NCBI RefSeq assembly: GCF_024508335.1
Contig: NZ_CP101988.1
Location: forward strand, 3,507,555-3,571,554
Reading direction: 5' to 3'
From: Cellulomonas chengniuliangii
Lineage (GTDB): Bacteria; Actinomycetota; Actinomycetes; Actinomycetales; Cellulomonadaceae
Length of the DNA: 64,000 nucleotides
The notes beneath the pieces are model-generated. The model was not told the DNA's origin, did not search any database, and worked only from the letters and a program-made list of their open reading frames with translations. Position numbers and translations under genes: made by a program. Positions 61,809-64,000 of this stretch are shown in pieces. Position 1 is the stretch's first letter. Every line of letters starts with the position of its first letter.

Positions 61809-62987
61809 TTACTTCGTGGGCTTCTTCTTGGGGGACTGCTTCGGGCGTGCGGTCGCCGGCTTCTGACGGGCCGCCGCGGGCTTCCCACCTGTGGCCGGCT
61901 TAGCCTTGCCCGATCCCGCCGTGCCCGACGGCTTCGCACGCGGAGCGGTCGGCGGCTTCGGCGCCGCGGCCTCCCCATCGCTCTCCTCCGCCGCGGGCGC
62001 GACCGACGAGCCGGTGGCGGATCCGTCGACGGGGCGAGGCTTCGCACGGTCCTTGCGCTTCGGCTGAGGACGCTGCCCGCGAGGCTTCTCCTCGATGACG
62101 GGCTTCTCCTCCTCGATCGTGATGCCCTTCGCGGCTGCCTTGCGGGCCTTGCGGTCCTTGAGCGCCTTCTCGGCAGCGGATCCCGGAGCCGGCATACGAC
62201 GGATCGTGTAGAACTGCTGGCCCATCGACCACACGTTCGTCGTGGTCCAGTAGACGAGCACACCGATCGGGAAGTTGACACCCGAGATCGCGAAGATGAC
62301 CGGCAGCGCGTACAGCATCATCTTCTGCTGCTGGGCCATCGGGCCCTGCAGCGCCGACGGCGGCATGTTCTTCATGGTGAGCTGGCGCTGCGTGAAGAAC
62401 GTGGTGGCCGACATCGCGACAATCAGGATGACGGTGACGATCTTGATGTTCGCGTCAGCGCCCGGCTGCAGGAAGTACCCGGAGAGCGGCGCCCCGAAGA
62501 TGGTCGCCGCCTCGAACTCCTTGGCCACCTCAGCGGTGATGGGGCCGATGTTGGCGCTGCGCTCGTAGCTGCCGTCCGCGATCAAGGGCATCGAGTAGAG
62601 CACTCGGAAGAGCGCGAAGAAGATCGGCGACTGCAGCAGGATCGGCAGGCAGGAGGCGAAGGGGTTCGTCCCGTGCTTCTTGTAGAGCGCCATGGTCTCG
62701 CGGCTCATGGCCTCACGAGAAGCGGGGTCCTGCTTGTTCTTGTACTTCTTCTGGATCGCCTGCATCTCGGGCGCCAGCAACTGCATGCCGCGTGAGGCCT
62801 TGATCTGCTTGAAGAAGAGCGGGATCAGCAGGATCCGGATCACGATCACAAGGCCGACGATGGACAGCGTCCACGCGACGCCGCCCGTGGATTCGAGCCC
62901 CAACCAGGTCAGCGCCTTGTGGAACTGGACCATGATCCAAGCAACCACGACCATGATCGGCCATAGCAGACCGTCGAACCACGACAT
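61809..62987 (-). CDS. yidC: membrane protein insertase YidC/Oxa1
   Basis: A 392-residue membrane insertase. Five helices are recognised in the segment from WFDGLLWPIMVVVAWIM through VNFPIGVLVYWTTTNVWSMGQQ, with RIL/ILLIPLFFKQIKASRGMQ as the hydrophilic-groove start. There is no large periplasmic domain, as in Gram-positives. A tail of about 120 residues rich in Lys/Pro/Ala follows (basic, ribosome contacts). It lies 24 bp after yidD. Confidence 0.95.
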   Translation of the reverse strand: MSWFDGLLWPIMVVVAWIMVQFHKALTWLGLESTGGVAWTLSIVGLVIVIRILLIPLFFKQIKASRGMQLLAPEMQAIQKKYKNKQDPASREAMSRETMALYKKHGTNPFASCLPILLQSPIFFALFRVLYSMPLIADGSYERSANIGPITAEVAKEFEAATIFGAPLSGYFLQPGADANIKIVTVILIVAMSATTFFTQRQLTMKNMPPSALQGPMAQQQKMMLYALPVIFAISGVNFPIGVLVYWTTTNVWSMGQQFYTIRRMPAPGSAAEKALKDRKARKAAAKGITIEEEKPVIEEKPRGQRPQPKRKDRAKPRPVDGSATGSSVAPAAEESDGEAAAPKPPTAPRAKPSGTAGSGKAKPATGGKPAAARQKPATARPKQSPKKKPTK

Positions 62988-63011
62988 GTGGCAGAGCTCC
63001 TCGGTGGGGGG

Positions 63012-63320
63012 TCAGGACGTGGACGAGGCCACGTGCGTCAGGCGGTGTCTATGGGGACGTGCAGGGGGCACGTCATCGATCCCGCCAGCGCTCCAGGGAT
63101 TGCAGCGGAGCAGGCGCCAGCCGGCGAGCAGGACGCCCCGGAGGGCCCCGTGGCGCTGGATGGCGATCACGGCGTACTGCGAGCACGACGGGTAGTACCG
63201 GCACGTCGGTCCGGTCATCGGTGAGATGTAGAGCTGGTATCCGCGCAGCACGAGCAGCAGCGCCCGTCGTGGCAGAGAGGCGACGAGGCGGAGGACGCGG
63301 ATCAGCGTCTGGCGCGTCAT
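63012..63320 (-). CDS. yidD: membrane protein insertion efficiency factor YidD
   Basis: A 102-residue protein with the family signature RGYQLYISPMTGPTCRYYPSCSQYA (Cys pair), then HGALRGVLLAGWRLLRCNPWSAGGIDDVP. It helps YidC-dependent insertion. Its ATG overlaps the rnpA stop by 4 bp. Confidence 0.95.
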   Translation of the reverse strand: MTRQTLIRVLRLVASLPRRALLLVLRGYQLYISPMTGPTCRYYPSCSQYAVIAIQRHGALRGVLLAGWRLLRCNPWSAGGIDDVPPARPHRHRLTHVASSTS

Positions 63321-63691
63321 CGGGCCCTCATCCCCTCGTTCCGGCGCTTGCTGCGGCTCCGGGCGACGTCCAGCGCCGAGTCGAGGTCGGAGCCGAGCGC
63401 CGCGTACTCCCGGGTCGCCGCTGGGGCCAAGGCACGGACGACGATGCCGCTGTCGGCCGGGATGGCGCCGAGCCGATCCCGCACGAGGGCACGCAGGCGC
63501 CGCTTCACACGGTTGCGGACCACGGCGTTCCCCACCCCCTTGGACACGACGAAACCGACCACCGGACCAGGTCCGGGGTCGGTTCGAGTCACGAGGTGAA
63601 CCACCAGCGACTCCCGTCCACCGCGCGCACCGCGACGCACCGCCTGCTCGAATTCCGCAGGGCGGCGCATCCGGTGCGCAGCGGGCAGCAC
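63317..63691 (-). CDS. rnpA: ribonuclease P protein component
   Basis: A 124-residue basic protein that supports the RNase P RNA in trimming tRNA 5' ends. The signature is VVSKGVGNAVVRNRVKRRLRALVRD (near residues 47-71). The GTG at 63691 is chosen because homologues start VLPAAHRMRR; the in-frame extension upstream overlaps rpmH and is rejected. It lies 10 bp after rpmH. Confidence 0.92.
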   Translation of the reverse strand: MLPAAHRMRRPAEFEQAVRRGARGGRESLVVHLVTRTDPGPGPVVGFVVSKGVGNAVVRNRVKRRLRALVRDRLGAIPADSGIVVRALAPAATREYAALGSDLDSALDVARSRSKRRNEGMRAR

Positions 63692-63701
63692 CGGATGTGG
63701 G

Positions 63702-63839
63702 TCAGGCCGAGAGCTCGGTGCGACCCTTGCGCCGGCGGGCAGCGAGGATCGCACGGCCTGCACGCGTGCGCATGCGCAGACGGAAGCCGTGGGTCTTGGC
63801 ACGACGCCGGTTGTTCGGCTGGAAGGTGCGCTTGCTCAC
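63702..63839 (-). CDS. rpmH: 50S ribosomal protein bL34
   Basis: A 45-residue basic protein, [19 protein letters not shown] onward, ending RKGRTELSA. The start is a GTG at 63839. As in most bacteria it begins the rpmH-rnpA operon and is expected to be divergent from dnaA, which should lie past base 64000. The 161 bases to the right have no DnaA boxes. Confidence 0.95.
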   Translation of the reverse strand: MSKRTFQPNNRRRAKTHGFRLRMRTRAGRAILAARRRKGRTELSA

Positions 63840-64000
63840 GAGGATCTCCAAGTACTTCGGGGCAACGGCCTCGCACGTTCTCGCGCGCGGCCAGGTAGGT
63901 GTGCCTAGCTCGACTGCTCCGTGTTCGACGCAGTTTCGCGTCCGGCGTCAAGGCACGCCAGCAGGAGCCATCAGGAAGGGCTGCCCAACACTACGCCGGG
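63840..64000. promoter_or_regulatory. rpmH upstream region
   Basis: Contains the rpmH promoter by position. No DnaA-box-like nonamers, so oriC proper begins outside the window. Confidence 0.5.

Noticed and set aside
63840..64000. oriC at the right edge
   Set aside because: No DnaA boxes or AT-rich element visible in this part; the origin should lie further right next to dnaA.

Overview
The window is chromosomal DNA of a very GC-rich Gram-positive actinobacterium. Third codon positions are almost always G or C, GTG and TTG starts are common, and ATGA/GTGA stop-start overlaps are frequent. A secreted GH10 xylanase with a CBM2 cellulose-binding module, a LAATG (class E sortase-type) surface protein and the overall gene content point to a plant-polymer-degrading member of the Micrococcales (Cellulomonas/Promicromonospora/Cellulosimicrobium-like). 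That genus-level placement is inference. The right edge is the classic actinobacterial oriC flank: rpmH-rnpA-yidD-yidC-jag-rsmG-parA-parB all read leftward, so dnaA and oriC should lie just beyond base 64000.

Region 1 (1-16700) is accessory. It holds a small DUF6176-like protein and RsgA, a divergent SDR/MmyB-type regulator pair, a RibD_C/DHFR-like enzyme, the LAATG surface protein, an HNH endonuclease with a zinc ribbon, an SMP-30 lactonase divergent from the xylanase, an ArsR-like regulator divergent from an OsmC/ACT pair, a methyltransferase, a ketopantoate-reductase-like enzyme facing a TetR regulator across a double palindrome, a GNAT enzyme, and a frameshifted remnant.

Region 2 (16700-26300) is core replication, translation and envelope: dnaB, a MATE exporter, rplI-rpsR-ssb-rpsF, a class A PBP with a PASTA domain, and a PadR-ino1 operon behind a PadR-like operator. 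The order resembles the ino1-padR-ponA1-rpsF-ssb-rpsR-rplI-dnaB block of mycobacteria. Two features stand out. dnaB carries two sharply bounded islands of A/T-ending codons exactly at its two classical intein insertion sites, although no intein is present. The dnaB/MATE intergenic region carries a dense cluster of DnaA-box-like nonamers.

Region 3 (26300-41800) is molybdenum-cofactor and anaerobic respiration: moeZ, moaC, moaA, moaD and moaE, followed by two tandem DmsABC-type molybdoenzyme cassettes, a TorD/DmsD chaperone, a dicluster iron-sulfur protein and an MFS transporter. Moco made by the first block would be inserted into the Tat-exported DmsA paralogues with help from the chaperone. 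The two dmsB genes differ at only four bases, while their dmsA and dmsC neighbours have diverged clearly, which suggests recent gene conversion.

Region 4 (41800-64000) holds a LOV-GAF-PP2C blue-light phosphatase, then cca, a NUDIX hydrolase, a DUF6049 protein, murJ, a membrane pseudokinase, trxB-trxA, a PLP aminotransferase, a D-Ala-D-Ala ligase homologue, and the parB/parA-to-rpmH block. Seven parS-like 16-mers are spread over 55.8-61.2 kb. Two of them form the arms of a perfect 29-bp hairpin between the ligase and parB. ParA has an unusually long (about 470-residue) acidic low-complexity N-terminal extension. No CRISPR arrays, tRNAs, rRNAs or intact insertion sequences were seen.
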